Of a DNA stretch of 64,000 bases, positions 1-8,985 are shown one piece after another (the stretch's first letter is position 1; each line of letters starts with the position of its first letter). Position numbers and translations under genes: made by a program. The stretch covers positions 3,230,585 through 3,294,584 of the forward strand of contig NZ_CP055156.1 in the NCBI RefSeq assembly GCF_014217805.1, read 5' to 3'. This DNA is from Adhaeribacter swui. Its GTDB lineage: Bacteria; Bacteroidota; Bacteroidia; Cytophagales; Hymenobacteraceae. Below the pieces are notes generated by a model, which saw only the letters and a program-made list of their open reading frames with translations, was not told where the DNA came from and ran no database searches.

Positions 1-1457
1 TTCGGGACAATAGCGCCGTAGCCAATCTGGTAAGGCTCTTTTAAATGTACGCCAATGTCGCCTTCGTTTTGCACGTAGCCGTCGGGTTTTACGTAACGTT
101 GGATGTTGTGCGAATCCAAAGAATAAGAACCCATGCCCACAGGGTTATTTACCGGCTTTTTACCCATGGTTTCGTTTTCTGTCATCACGTAGTCGCTTAT
201 CATGCGGCGGGCTTCGCGCACGTAAATTTGGTGCGGCCAGTTGCCGTTATCTTTAAACTCATCCTTGGCCAAACCCCAGGTATTCAATTCTTTTTGCAAA
301 TCGGCCGGAATTCTTGGGTCGGTGGCCATAAAGTAGAGTAAGCCTTTCTGGTAATTTTCGTGGGCTTTAATTATTTCCCGGCGGCGTTCGTAGCTGGCTT
401 CGGGGTAGTCGTAGTTCATGCCGATGTAATCCGTACTGACCGGGCCGTGGTTGTTGGTGTCGGTTTTGCGGTTTGGAATCGGGTCGAATTTTTGAAACAA
501 TTCCCGCCAACCGGAGTCAAAAACCCGCACCAGCAATTCGTACTGCGCCGGGTCGTAGTTGTCGGGTTTAGGAAAGGGAACCCGGTTATCCGGGTGATTA
601 CTCAAGCACATCCGGAAATTATAAGCCTGCACTTTGTTATCGCCCTGCCCTTTTTCGCCCGGACTATCCGGTGATATTAACGGCAACAAACCACTTGCCG
701 GGTTACCCGGAATTTTATACGGGTCGATGTTTTTCTTAAAATAATGATCGTGGTGCAACACGCCGGTCTGGATGCCGTTGTATTGTTCGCCGTAGACCGA
801 GTTGGCTTCGCGGCCCACGTGGTAACTCACACCCGCTGTAGCCATTAAATCGCCTTCGTAGGTAGCATCAATAAATATTTTACCTTGGTACGTTTTTCCG
901 CTCAGCGTTTTGATGGAAGTAATTTTACCATTTTGCTTAACCAAGCCGTTTTCCCGGTCGAGCCATTCGTCGCGGTAAACGGGTATTTTATTTTCTTTTA
1001 CAAAATCCTCGAAAACGGCTTCGGCCGCGTGCGGTTCAAAAATCCACATGGTGCGGTCGGCGCCGTCCATGGCGGGCGTGCCCTGGCCTTTATTGCCGTA
1101 CTCTTCTTTTTTCTGCCAGGCCCAAGCCTCGGGTTGCTGGTAATGCCGGTAAATGCGTTGGTAAAATTCGCGGGCAATGCCGCCAATTACTTCTTTTTTG
1201 CCGGTATCGGTAAAGCCTAAACCACCGGCCGCCAATCCGCCTAAATGCTTGTCCGGCGAAACCACAATCACGCTTTTGCCCAACCGGGTAGCTTGCACCG
1301 CTGCCGCTACTGCCGAAGAAGTACCCCCGTACACGATAATATCGGCTTTCAACTCATTCTCTGAGTTACCGGAAATGCTTTTACCGGAGCGACCGGCGCA
1401 GGAAAATAAACTAAAACCAATCAGCAGCCAGGCCGCCAGCCATTTTTGGGTTTTCAT
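1..1457 (-). CDS. FAD-dependent oxidoreductase lipoprotein (3'-truncated by window edge)
   Basis: Translating the minus strand from the ATG at 1457 gives an uninterrupted reading frame of about 485 codons that runs off the window, so the C-terminus is missing. The N-terminus is a lipoprotein signal ending in LFSC (Cys20). An FAD-binding Rossmann motif follows near residues 36-60 (IIVYGGTSSAVAAAVQATR, then HLGGLAAGG), with the downstream strand FIDATYEGDLMATAGVSYHVGRE typical of the FAD_oxidored (PF12831) family. Such proteins are commonly found among polysaccharide and sugar catabolism genes of Bacteroidota, with unknown substrates. The gene is divergent from the quinone oxidoreductase at 1606. 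Plus-strand reading frames over this stretch are antisense shadows. Family is confident; substrate is not known. Confidence 0.87.
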   Translation of the reverse strand, partial: MKTQKWLAAWLLIGFSLFSCAGRSGKSISGNSENELKADIIVYGGTSSAVAAAVQATRLGKSVIVVSPDKHLGGLAAGGLGFTDTGKKEVIGGIAREFYQRIYRHYQQPEAWAWQKKEEYGNKGQGTPAMDGADRTMWIFEPHAAEAVFEDFVKENKIPVYRDEWLDRENGLVKQNGKITSIKTLSGKTYQGKIFIDATYEGDLMATAGVSYHVGREANSVYGEQYNGIQTGVLHHDHYFKKNIDPYKIPGNPASGLLPLISPDSPGEKGQGDNKVQAYNFRMCLSNHPDNRVPFPKPDNYDPAQYELLVRVFDSGWRELFQKFDPIPNRKTDTNNHGPVSTDYIGMNYDYPEASYERRREIIKAHENYQKGLLYFMATDPRIPADLQKELNTWGLAKDEFKDNGNWPHQIYVREARRMISDYVMTENETMGKKPVNNPVGMGSYSLDSHNIQRYVKPDGYVQNEGDIGVHLKEPYQIGYGAIVP

Positions 1458-1605
1458 GCCTCGTTTATTTAGAAAAAAAAGAATAGATCTAAACCGGTAA
1501 TATTCCCTAATTTTTTCCGGAAAGGTTAAAGTTTTAAATTTAATATTATCCGGCGCTTCTAATTAGAGTATAATTTAAAAATTTTAAAAATTTATTCTGT
1601 ACTGC

Positions 1606-2634
1606 ATGATACAACGCCAGGTATATCGCATGCCCCAAGCGGGGTCTATCAATCATTTAAAACTGCAAACCGAAGCCTTGGCTTCGCCGAAAGCCGACGA
1701 AGTGTGCGTGGCGGTAAAAGCGATTGGGTTAAACTTTGCCGATGTTTTTGCCATGCAAGGATTGTACAGCGCTACGCCCAAAGGTTCTTTTGTGCCGGGT
1801 TTAGAATATTCTGGTGAAATAATAGCGGTGGGAGAGGCGGTAACCAACTGGCAGGTGGGCGATAAAGTAATGGGCGTAACCAAGTTCGGTGGGTACGCGT
1901 CGCACCTGAATAGCCATTACCGGTACGTGGTGCCGCTGCCCGAAGGCTGGAGCTTTGCCGAGGGAGCCGGTTTTCTGGTGCAGGGCCTCACGGCCTATTA
2001 TGCTTTGCTGGATTTGGGCAATTTACAACCCAATACTACGGTACTCATTCACAGTGCGGCGGGCGGGGTTGGAATTTTGGCGAACCGCATCTGTAAAAAA
2101 GTTGGCGCTTATACCATTGGAACCGTGGGGCAAGTAGATAAGGTACAATTCTTAAAAGAGAAAGAAAACTACGATGCCATTATTTTTCGGGATAAGAATT
2201 TTTTAAAAAAACTGAAATTTACCTTAGGCAAGCGGCCGTTGCTCCTGATTATGGAATGCATAGGCGGTAAAATCTTGCAGCAAGGCTGGAACACTTTGGC
2301 CCCTATGGGGCGCATGGTGGTATACGGCAACGCGAGTTTCTCCAGCCACAGTGCCCGGCCTAACTATCCGCAGCTTTTCTGGAAATTTCTACAGCGCCCC
2401 AAAATAGATCCGCTACGCTTACCAACCCAAAATAAATCCCTGATGGGTTTTAATTTAATTTACCTCTACGAGCAAACCGACCTGATGCACCAACTCCTGC
2501 AAAAACTGCAAAGTCTGCAATTAACGCCCCAGCATATCGGGCACGTATTTGATTTTAATGCCATGCACCAGGCCATCCACTTGTTCCAAAGGGGTAAAAC
2601 CGTGGGCAAAGTGGTGGTACAGGTTGCGGAGTAA
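1606..2634 (+). CDS. Zinc-independent MDR-family quinone oxidoreductase / VAT-1-like
   Basis: This 342-residue protein is a medium-chain dehydrogenase/reductase. The N-terminal GroES-like domain shows GLNFADVFAMQG (41-52) and the PGLEYSGEI block (64-72). The NAD(P)-binding domain carries the AAGGVG loop at 151-156, which is the quinone-reductase variant of the Rossmann glycine motif. I see no Cys/His zinc-binding set, which fits zinc-free NADPH:quinone reductases and the VAT-1 subgroup. It likely reduces quinones or enones in the cytosol using NADPH. It is monocistronic, divergent from the FAD oxidoreductase across an AT-rich 148-bp gap. The ATG at 1606 starts directly at the conserved fold, so the start is reliable. 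Physiological substrate is unknown. Confidence 0.85.
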   Translation: MIQRQVYRMPQAGSINHLKLQTEALASPKADEVCVAVKAIGLNFADVFAMQGLYSATPKGSFVPGLEYSGEIIAVGEAVTNWQVGDKVMGVTKFGGYASHLNSHYRYVVPLPEGWSFAEGAGFLVQGLTAYYALLDLGNLQPNTTVLIHSAAGGVGILANRICKKVGAYTIGTVGQVDKVQFLKEKENYDAIIFRDKNFLKKLKFTLGKRPLLLIMECIGGKILQQGWNTLAPMGRMVVYGNASFSSHSARPNYPQLFWKFLQRPKIDPLRLPTQNKSLMGFNLIYLYEQTDLMHQLLQKLQSLQLTPQHIGHVFDFNAMHQAIHLFQRGKTVGKVVVQVAE

Positions 2635-2936
2635 GCGTTGCTTTCTGCTCGGGAGTACCTCAGTATCAGCGAAAACTTCTGGCCGGGAATGCATGCAATT
2701 GCCACCGAAAATTTGTAAACTGCACATTGGTAATATTTAATAGAATCAGTATTTCGGTTATTTTTTTAAGTGAATTTAGCCGATTAATCATGCTGATTTT
2801 AAATAATAGAATTTTGAGGTTCTGCATTTTACAATCTCCTTAATTGAATTTTTTAAAAAAAATGATTCAAAAAGGAGTGGAAGTGGCATTTTCTCATTTC
2901 TAATTCATAATTTCTAATTTTTAATTTAGAGAAGCA
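2635..2936. other. Intergenic gap, no gene seen
   Basis: About 300 bp of AT-rich sequence between the quinone oxidoreductase and the Gfo/Idh/MocA gene. The last 60 bp before the ATG at 2937 are almost pure A/T and probably include the promoter and leader. I see no RNA gene, repeat or convincing reading frame. Confidence 0.5.
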
Positions 2937-4280
2937 ATGATAAACAGTAACAATAACTCCCGGCGGGAATTTATAAAGAAAGCAGGTTTAGGCTCAGTAG
3001 GTTTAGCCTTCGGGATGAGCGCTAAGAGCTACGCCAGCATTATGGGGGCCAACGACCGGGTACGGATGGGCTTTGTGGGCGTGAACGGCCGCGGCAATGG
3101 CATGACCAAAAACTTTGCCCGGCAAGTGGGTTGCGAAGTAGTGTACGTCTGCGACGTAGATGCCACGGCTATGGCCAAAACCATTGCGGGCTTAGAGAAT
3201 ATCAGCAAAAAGAAACCAAAAGGCGTTAAAGATTTCCGCACTATATTAAATGATAAAAACCTGGATGGCGTATACATTGCCACTCCGGACCACTGGCACG
3301 CGCCGGCTGCTATTTTGGCTTGTCAGGCCGGCAAACACGTGTACGTCGAGAAACCCTGCAGCCATAACCCTTACGAAGGCGAGTTGCTGGTAGAAGCCGC
3401 CCGCAAATACGATCGCATTGTGCAAATGGGCAACCAGCGGCGCTCCTGGCCGCGTATCATGGAGTGCATGGAAGAGCTAAAATCCGGCGCTATTGGCAAA
3501 GCGTATTTCGCGAAAGGCTGGTACACCAACAACCGCAAACCCATCGGCAAAGGCAAGCAGGTGCCCGTACCCACTAATCTCGACTACGAACTTTGGCAGG
3601 GACCCGCTCCGCGCAAACCGTACCAGGATAATTTAATTCATTACAACTGGCATTGGTTCTGGAACTGGGGCACCGGCGAAGCTTTAAACAATGGTACCCA
3701 CGAGATTGACGTGATGCGTTGGGGTTTAGGGGTAGAGTACCCCACTCGGGTAACTTCTTTCGGCGGGCGCTACGCTTACCAAGACGACTGGGAAACGCCC
3801 GATACGCAAGTAATTAATATGGAATTTCCCGGCGGCATAGCCATGACCTGGGAAGGTCGTAGTTGCAACAATTATCCCGTAGAAGGTAGCCCCCGCGGTG
3901 CTATTTTTTACGGCGACAAAGGCACGATTGTAACCACCGGCGACAACGATTATACCATTTACAACATGGATAACAAGGTGGTAAAAAAAGTGCAGGACGA
4001 AGCCAAAACCAACACCACCGATCCGGCCGGTCCGGGCGATAAACTGGATGCCTACCACATTAACAACTTCCTCGACAGCGTACGCAACAACAAGCGCCCG
4101 AACGGCGACATTGAAATTGGGCATAAAAGTGTGTTGTTGTGCCAACTCGGTAACATTGCCCAGCGCACCGGCCGGGTATTAAACTGCGACCCCAAAAACG
4201 GCCACATTGTAAACGATAAAGAAGCCATGGCTTTGTGGCGCCGGGAATACGAACCCGGTTGGGAACCTAAATTAGTGTAG
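2937..4280 (+). CDS. Tat-exported Gfo/Idh/MocA family oxidoreductase
   Basis: This 447-residue protein begins with a twin-arginine signal (RREFIKK, Arg9-Arg10, then a hydrophobic stretch to about 35), so it is exported folded with its cofactor. The Rossmann domain starts at about 42 with GFVGVNGRGNG, and the family signature EKP lies at 138-140 after HAPAAILACQAGKHVYV. The C-terminal half has the Gfo/Idh/MocA alpha/beta domain, including NWHWFWNWGTGEALNNGTHEIDVMRWGL. Family members are NAD(P)-dependent sugar or polyol oxidoreductases; the periplasmic Bacteroidota branch usually sits among sugar-degradation genes. Substrate cannot be told from sequence. It ends 20 bp before a strong terminator hairpin and appears monocistronic. 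Confidence 0.9.
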   Translation: MINSNNNSRREFIKKAGLGSVGLAFGMSAKSYASIMGANDRVRMGFVGVNGRGNGMTKNFARQVGCEVVYVCDVDATAMAKTIAGLENISKKKPKGVKDFRTILNDKNLDGVYIATPDHWHAPAAILACQAGKHVYVEKPCSHNPYEGELLVEAARKYDRIVQMGNQRRSWPRIMECMEELKSGAIGKAYFAKGWYTNNRKPIGKGKQVPVPTNLDYELWQGPAPRKPYQDNLIHYNWHWFWNWGTGEALNNGTHEIDVMRWGLGVEYPTRVTSFGGRYAYQDDWETPDTQVINMEFPGGIAMTWEGRSCNNYPVEGSPRGAIFYGDKGTIVTTGDNDYTIYNMDNKVVKKVQDEAKTNTTDPAGPGDKLDAYHINNFLDSVRNNKRPNGDIEIGHKSVLLCQLGNIAQRTGRVLNCDPKNGHIVNDKEAMALWRREYEPGWEPKLV

Positions 4281-4300
4281 CCTGTAGCAACTGAGCTTGA

Positions 4301-4352
4301 AAAAAGGCCGGTTAAAAGTAAACCCTATTGCTTACTTTTAACCGGCCTTTTT
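4301..4352. terminator. Bidirectional intrinsic terminator
   Basis: A perfect 21-bp stem (4301-4321 with 4332-4352) around a 10-nt loop, GC-rich core GGCCGGTT, flanked by A-run and T-run. It lies between the convergent Gfo/Idh/MocA and PRC-barrel genes and can end transcription both ways. Confidence 0.9.
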
Positions 4353-4461
4353 CTGTTTTATAGTACTGCTTGGTACCTCCATTCAATTAATGATTGGGTC
4401 TAAAATTTTAAATTTTTTAAATTTTTAGATTTCCAGGATTCTATTTTTATTTAAAAACAGT

Positions 4462-4896
4462 TTAGGTAAAGGCGGCACCACTATTCGGGCCTAAAAAATT
4501 GCCCCAGTAAGAACCCACTCCCGAGTAGTATTCGTGGCTGTTGGTGCCGGGCCAGTGATCTTTATCGAAGCCGGGGGCTTGTTCAAATTGCTCTTTTGAG
4601 GCATTCAGAACAAACTTCTGATTGGCCTGATCGAGTTGTAAGGCCTGGAAAGGCACCGCAAATAACTTTTCGTTGATTCCCAGAATACCGGATTGTTCCA
4701 GCACCACGTAGGTAATATTACCCTTGTGAATATCCAGCATAATGTCTTTAATTTTTCCGAGGTTGTCTCCTTGCGGATTATCTACCTGATCCCCGATTAT
4801 AGAAGTGGCTGTTAAAATCCGGACGGGCCAGTTGGCGTTGCCTCCTTCCTGATTCTGACCGGTTAAATTATCCTGCATTAAATCATTTTCATTCAT
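4462..4896 (-). CDS. PRC-barrel domain protein
   Basis: A 144-residue soluble protein. Residues about 27-115 form a PRC-barrel: the strand pattern includes IIGDQVDNPQGDNLGKIKDI, then ITYVVLEQSGILGINEKLFAVPF. No signal peptide or membrane segment is visible; the first 22 residues are Asn/Gln-rich. The last 30 residues (GFDKDHWPGTNSHEYYSG) are a tail seen in stress-associated PRC-barrel proteins. Members often respond to osmotic or envelope stress, but the partner is rarely known. It is convergent with the Gfo/Idh/MocA gene and monocistronic, followed upstream by a long non-coding gap. Function beyond the fold is not assigned. Confidence 0.8.
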   Translation of the reverse strand: MNENDLMQDNLTGQNQEGGNANWPVRILTATSIIGDQVDNPQGDNLGKIKDIMLDIHKGNITYVVLEQSGILGINEKLFAVPFQALQLDQANQKFVLNASKEQFEQAPGFDKDHWPGTNSHEYYSGVGSYWGNFLGPNSGAAFT

Positions 4897-5600
4897 AGTC
4901 GTGTATTTTAAATGGGCGCGAACCCGAAGGTATTAGAATACAATAGTATACTAACCTGAAGTACATTAGGTTGAATTTTTAACGACTTAACTCCAAAAAT
5001 AAGGAATAAAACCGGCTGTTTTAAGTAGCTTAAACTTTCCTCTAGTGGCAGGTTAGCTGCATGATCGCGGGCACTTCAAAATCTATCCTATAAAGAGAAA
5101 CAGGATACCCGAAATCTTCATCCGGGATGAGTAATTAATCATATTTTACTTAAAGCAGGCAGCTGGTTCTACTTGATTTTGTAGTTCTAAATTATTAATT
5201 TATAGCTTATTGCTTCCTTATGCGTGAAGGCTGAATAAGGTATTCTTAACCCGAAATAAGCTACTTTGGACCTGATTACCATTTCCTATTTCAATTCATA
5301 AAGGATTAACAAAAATGAGGGAGCTTTTGCGAGTTTAATGCTGTAAGGCAAAGAAACATCGCCATTTACACGTAGTGTAAGGCATTATAAAGATTTACCT
5401 GCTGCCAGCTATAATTATTGAAACCGTTTAGTTCCAAACAAAATACACGTACCATCTTCCCAAATCTACTGAGCACTAAGTTTGTCTAGTGTGATCGAGT
5501 TTTTAGCGTCAGATACCGCCCCTTGGCTTACCTGTATGGTAAACAAGTTACTGTTTTTCAGATCCTCAACATAATTTTTAATTTTTAAAATTAAAGTAAT
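4897..5600. other. 700-bp intergenic gap, no gene seen
   Basis: Long divergent gap between the PRC-barrel gene and the twin-CBM lipoprotein. Stop codons are frequent in all frames and I see no clear hairpin, tRNA or repeat family member. It probably carries two divergent promoters; an sRNA cannot be excluded. Confidence 0.4.
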
Positions 5601-7403
5601 ATGGAACCCCTAAAAAACTACTCGATCTTTTTAAATTACTTTCGCACTAAATCCAATCTGCTTATTTCTTTTATTCTAACAGCAACTACGCTGCTGCTCT
5701 TGGGTTGCGATAAAGATTTCTCCTACGTGCCCGAAACTAGTAAGTACTCGTTAAGCTCCGATCTTACTACCCTTAATACTTACGAAGCCGAACAAGCTAT
5801 TTTAAGCGGGGTGGTAGTGGCCAAAAACCAATCGGGTTATACCGGCACGGGTTATGCCGATTACGTAAATGCCACCACTGATTTTATTGAATGGACCGTA
5901 AATACTACGGTGGCTACTTCTTATTCGCTAAAGTTCCGGTATGCCAATGGCGGAACCACCAACCGGCCACTCCTGTTACAGGTAAATGGATTAACCGTTG
6001 CGGCTAAACAAGATTTCACCCCAACTGGCGGTTGGGCCACCTGGTCCATAGCTTCGGCCAATGCTGATTTAAGAGTAGGAGCCAACAAAATAAGACTAAC
6101 CGCCACTGGTTCTAACGGACCAAACATCGATCATCTGGTAATAGAAGCCAACCTGGCGCAAACAGGAACACTCGAAGCGGAAAAAGCGGTTTTAAACGGG
6201 GCCGTCGAAAGCAATAATCAGGAGGGTTACACCGGCACTGGTTTTGCCGATTACGTGCAAGCTTCCGGCGATTACATTGAATGGACAGTTAATGCTACTA
6301 CAGCGGGTTCCTTCATGTTTCAGTTTAGGTATGCAAATGGCGGAACTACGAACCGGCCCTTAAAACTAGAGGTAAATGGAGAAACTGTTGCCTCCAATCT
6401 GGCATTTGTCCCCACCGGTGGTTGGGCCCAATGGTCTCTTTCTGCTACATCGGTGTATTTAATGGCGGGAGAAAACAAAGTACGATTAACCACTATTGGT
6501 TATAATGGGCCAAACCTGGATAACCTAAATTATAGTAGCGGTAGCTTCAAACACCTGCTGTACCTGGTTGATAACGGATTTAGTAAGCTTCTTTTCCTAA
6601 ATCAGAAAGATCCTTCTAAAAATTGGACCGTTCCGATTCCGGATGGTTCGCGCGACCTGCAATTGGTGGCTAACAATAAGATACTGGTGAGCCACGGCAA
6701 CGGAGCCGCTGAATACGACCGTACCACGGGCGCTAAAGGCTGGTCGGTAAGCACTTACACGGGTGTTTCTACGGCGCAGCGTTTAGCTAATGGCAATACC
6801 CTGCTGGGTTGGTCAAGGGCAGCCTCCGGAAACACGCCTGCTAAAGTAGTATTATCGGAAGTAAACAACGCAGGTAAGGAAGTTGCCCGGGTTACGATTA
6901 ATAATATTACCACCTTCCGTTTGGCCAGACGGTTAACGAACGGTAATACTCTGATTACTGGCGATACTAACGGTAATAAAAAGTTTAAAGTATTTGAGGT
7001 AAATGCAACCGGAGCTATTGTATGGCAACAGTTGCTATATGGCGGTAAAGGCTACGTAGCCAACCGCTTAAAAAACGGCGATACTAGAGCTACAATGGGG
7101 CCGGTGGAAGACTTATACGAGGCGGGTAAGGATGATAACAAGTTACTACAACTCAGCCCAACCGGCACCATAGTTAAGTATTGGGGCGGAATGGTCGATC
7201 ATCCCAATGCCAGATTAAGAAAGTTCTCCGGTTATAGCGTTGTGCCGGGTAACAATAATATTCTTATAGCCAATTGGCTCGGCGATGGTAATGAGGGCAC
7301 CGGGCCGCACGCCGTAGAATTTGATGCCAAGAACAATCTGGTATGGAGTTGGGAAGACCATGTTGCCGCTCAGACCATTACCAATGTGCTTGTAGTAGAA
7401 TAA
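5601..7403 (+). CDS. Lipoprotein with two tandem CBM6/35-like domains and a beta-propeller
   Basis: This 600-residue protein has a long N-terminal segment and a lipobox LLGC with Cys36, so it is probably a surface or periplasmic lipoprotein. Two homologous carbohydrate-binding-module-like beta-sandwiches follow at about 62-182 and 190-310. Both have a YEAE/LEAE start, SGYTGTGYADYV or EGYTGTGFADYV, IEWTVN, RYANGGTTNRPL and VNG blocks, typical of CBM6/CBM35. Residues about 315-600 form a repeat-rich propeller (LVDNGFSKLLFLNQ, NGNTLLGWSRA, NGNTLITGDTNGN, VVPGNNNILIANW) similar to PQQ-like or arylsulfotransferase-type propellers. I see no hydrolase active site, so it is likely a glycan-binding protein, possibly with a redox or transferase role. 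It stands alone; no operon partner is close. Confidence 0.78.
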   Translation: MEPLKNYSIFLNYFRTKSNLLISFILTATTLLLLGCDKDFSYVPETSKYSLSSDLTTLNTYEAEQAILSGVVVAKNQSGYTGTGYADYVNATTDFIEWTVNTTVATSYSLKFRYANGGTTNRPLLLQVNGLTVAAKQDFTPTGGWATWSIASANADLRVGANKIRLTATGSNGPNIDHLVIEANLAQTGTLEAEKAVLNGAVESNNQEGYTGTGFADYVQASGDYIEWTVNATTAGSFMFQFRYANGGTTNRPLKLEVNGETVASNLAFVPTGGWAQWSLSATSVYLMAGENKVRLTTIGYNGPNLDNLNYSSGSFKHLLYLVDNGFSKLLFLNQKDPSKNWTVPIPDGSRDLQLVANNKILVSHGNGAAEYDRTTGAKGWSVSTYTGVSTAQRLANGNTLLGWSRAASGNTPAKVVLSEVNNAGKEVARVTINNITTFRLARRLTNGNTLITGDTNGNKKFKVFEVNATGAIVWQQLLYGGKGYVANRLKNGDTRATMGPVEDLYEAGKDDNKLLQLSPTGTIVKYWGGMVDHPNARLRKFSGYSVVPGNNNILIANWLGDGNEGTGPHAVEFDAKNNLVWSWEDHVAAQTITNVLVVE

Positions 7404-7785
7404 TTAAATCCCTGGCTCGCAGATTCACAGTCAAGAAGCAGACTACTTAAATTACGCAACCAATCAATAATGTAACTTAATTAAAGAAAAGCATTAACTT
7501 ATTTAAACAACCAATAAAAAAACGCTTAATCTCAAATTTTGCAGTCTATTTTCGTCATCCCGGAAGAATCTAACTAGCAGATAATGGATCAAATCCCTCT
7601 GAAATTCTTTAAATTCTTCCGGGATGACGGAAATAGAATAAGGAAGCTTTCTTTTTATTTGATTCTTTTCTTAGCTGGAACACACGTTAATTGCTTAATA
7701 ATTTAAATTTCTTCCGGAAATAACACTTTCTTTATCCTTAATAAAAAATTAGTATATTACCCGGTCTTTATCTAAAACTTGCGCT
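7404..7785. other. Intergenic gap holding a REP-like inverted repeat
   Basis: The 380-bp gap before the aldose 1-epimerase contains no gene. Its main structure is the long inverted repeat listed at 7545-7637; the rest is AT-rich leader. Confidence 0.6.
7545..7637. repeat. REP/MITE-like palindromic element
   Basis: Arms of about 25 nt (7545-7569 and 7613-7637) are inverted copies with one mismatch; the core arm reads CGTCATCCCGGAAGAAT and its complement. The 43-nt spacer is AT-rich. The arm has the look of short dispersed GTCATCC-type palindromes that recur in many bacterial genomes. No T-run follows, so it is less like a terminator. Confidence 0.65.
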
Positions 7786-8922
7786 ATGAAAACCGGTGGC
7801 TTGTTGCTTTGCTTGTGTTGCGTTCTGTTTATTAGCTTTACTAACCCGCTACCGGAAAAACAAAAAGCGGGCATTACCCAAACGGTTTTCGGGAAGATGC
7901 CGGACGGGCGGGAAGCGCATTTGTTTACGCTTACTAATGCGGCGGGCATGGCAGTAAAAATCACCAACTATGGCGGCTACATTGTAACCTGGACGGCTCC
8001 CGACAAAAAAGGCAAGCAGGAAAATATTACCCTGGGCGTGCCAACCTTCGCAGATTATGTAAAAGGAACGCCAGCGTTTGGGCCCATTATTGGTCGTTAC
8101 GGCAACCGCATTGCCAAAGGTAAAATTACCCTGGATGGCAAAGAATACACCTTAACCACCAATGGCAGCGGCAACCACATGCACGGCGGCAAAATAGGTT
8201 TCGATAAAAAATTATGGGCGGCTACCCCGGTAAACGGAATCGAACCCGCCTTAAAATTGCATTACACCTCCCCGGACGGCGAAGAAGGTTACCCTGGCAC
8301 ATTAAACGTAGATGTAACCTACACCCTGCAAAAAGATAATGCCCTGCGCATTGATTTTAAAGCCACCACCGATAAACCAACCATAATCAACCTGACCAAC
8401 CACGCTTATTTTAATTTAAGCGGCATGAAACGTGATGTTTTAAATCAACAACTCCAGATAAAAGCCGATCAATTTTTGCCGACTGATGCTTCTCAAATAC
8501 CAACGGGTGAGTTAAAGCCGGTGGCCGGAACGCCTTTTGATTTTACCAAACCTACTGTTATTGGCAACCGCATCAACGACACCACCCATACGCAAATTAA
8601 ATACGGCCACGGCTACGACCATTGCTGGGTTTTTACCGATCAATCTAAAAAATTAAAATTAGGCGCTACCGTGTACGAGCCCCAAAGCGGCCGCTTCATA
8701 GAAATGTATACTACCGAGCCAGGCGTGCAAATTTATACCGCCAATCATTTAAACGGCAAAATTCAGGGGGTAGAAGGCGTGCCGTATACCAAACGCTTTG
8801 GCTTGTGCCTCGAAACGCAGCATTTCCCGGATTCGCCGAACCACCCAAATTTCCCGAGTACCACGCTCCGGCCCGGCGAAACGTACCAATCTACTACCGT
8901 GTATAAATTATCGGTTAAGTAG
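7786..8922 (+). CDS. galM: Secreted aldose 1-epimerase (galactose mutarotase)
   Basis: The 378-residue protein starts with a signal peptide (about 1-20, MKTGGLLLCLCCVLFISF). The galactose-mutarotase fold shows IGRYGNRIAKGK (about 102-113), NHMHGG near 130, TNHAYFNL with the catalytic-acid His206, and LCLETQHFPDSPNHPNFP with the catalytic-base Glu343. It interconverts alpha and beta anomers of aldoses, here in the periplasm, which would feed the envelope sugar oxidoreductases nearby. It is followed after 63 bp by the SMP-30-like gene on the same strand, possibly co-transcribed. A second paralogue without signal peptide starts at 63369. Preferred sugar is not determined. Confidence 0.92.
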   Translation: MKTGGLLLCLCCVLFISFTNPLPEKQKAGITQTVFGKMPDGREAHLFTLTNAAGMAVKITNYGGYIVTWTAPDKKGKQENITLGVPTFADYVKGTPAFGPIIGRYGNRIAKGKITLDGKEYTLTTNGSGNHMHGGKIGFDKKLWAATPVNGIEPALKLHYTSPDGEEGYPGTLNVDVTYTLQKDNALRIDFKATTDKPTIINLTNHAYFNLSGMKRDVLNQQLQIKADQFLPTDASQIPTGELKPVAGTPFDFTKPTVIGNRINDTTHTQIKYGHGYDHCWVFTDQSKKLKLGATVYEPQSGRFIEMYTTEPGVQIYTANHLNGKIQGVEGVPYTKRFGLCLETQHFPDSPNHPNFPSTTLRPGETYQSTTVYKLSVK

Positions 8923-8985
8923 TTGTTTAAAATAGTGAATTTTTAAACTTTTTAAATTTTTGATAACCCCTAATTACCAAATACT

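Noticed and set aside
45-1220. Several plus-strand reading frames of 98-111 codons
   Set aside because: They lie antisense to a continuous minus-strand FAD oxidoreductase with clear family motifs; their own translations show no domain.
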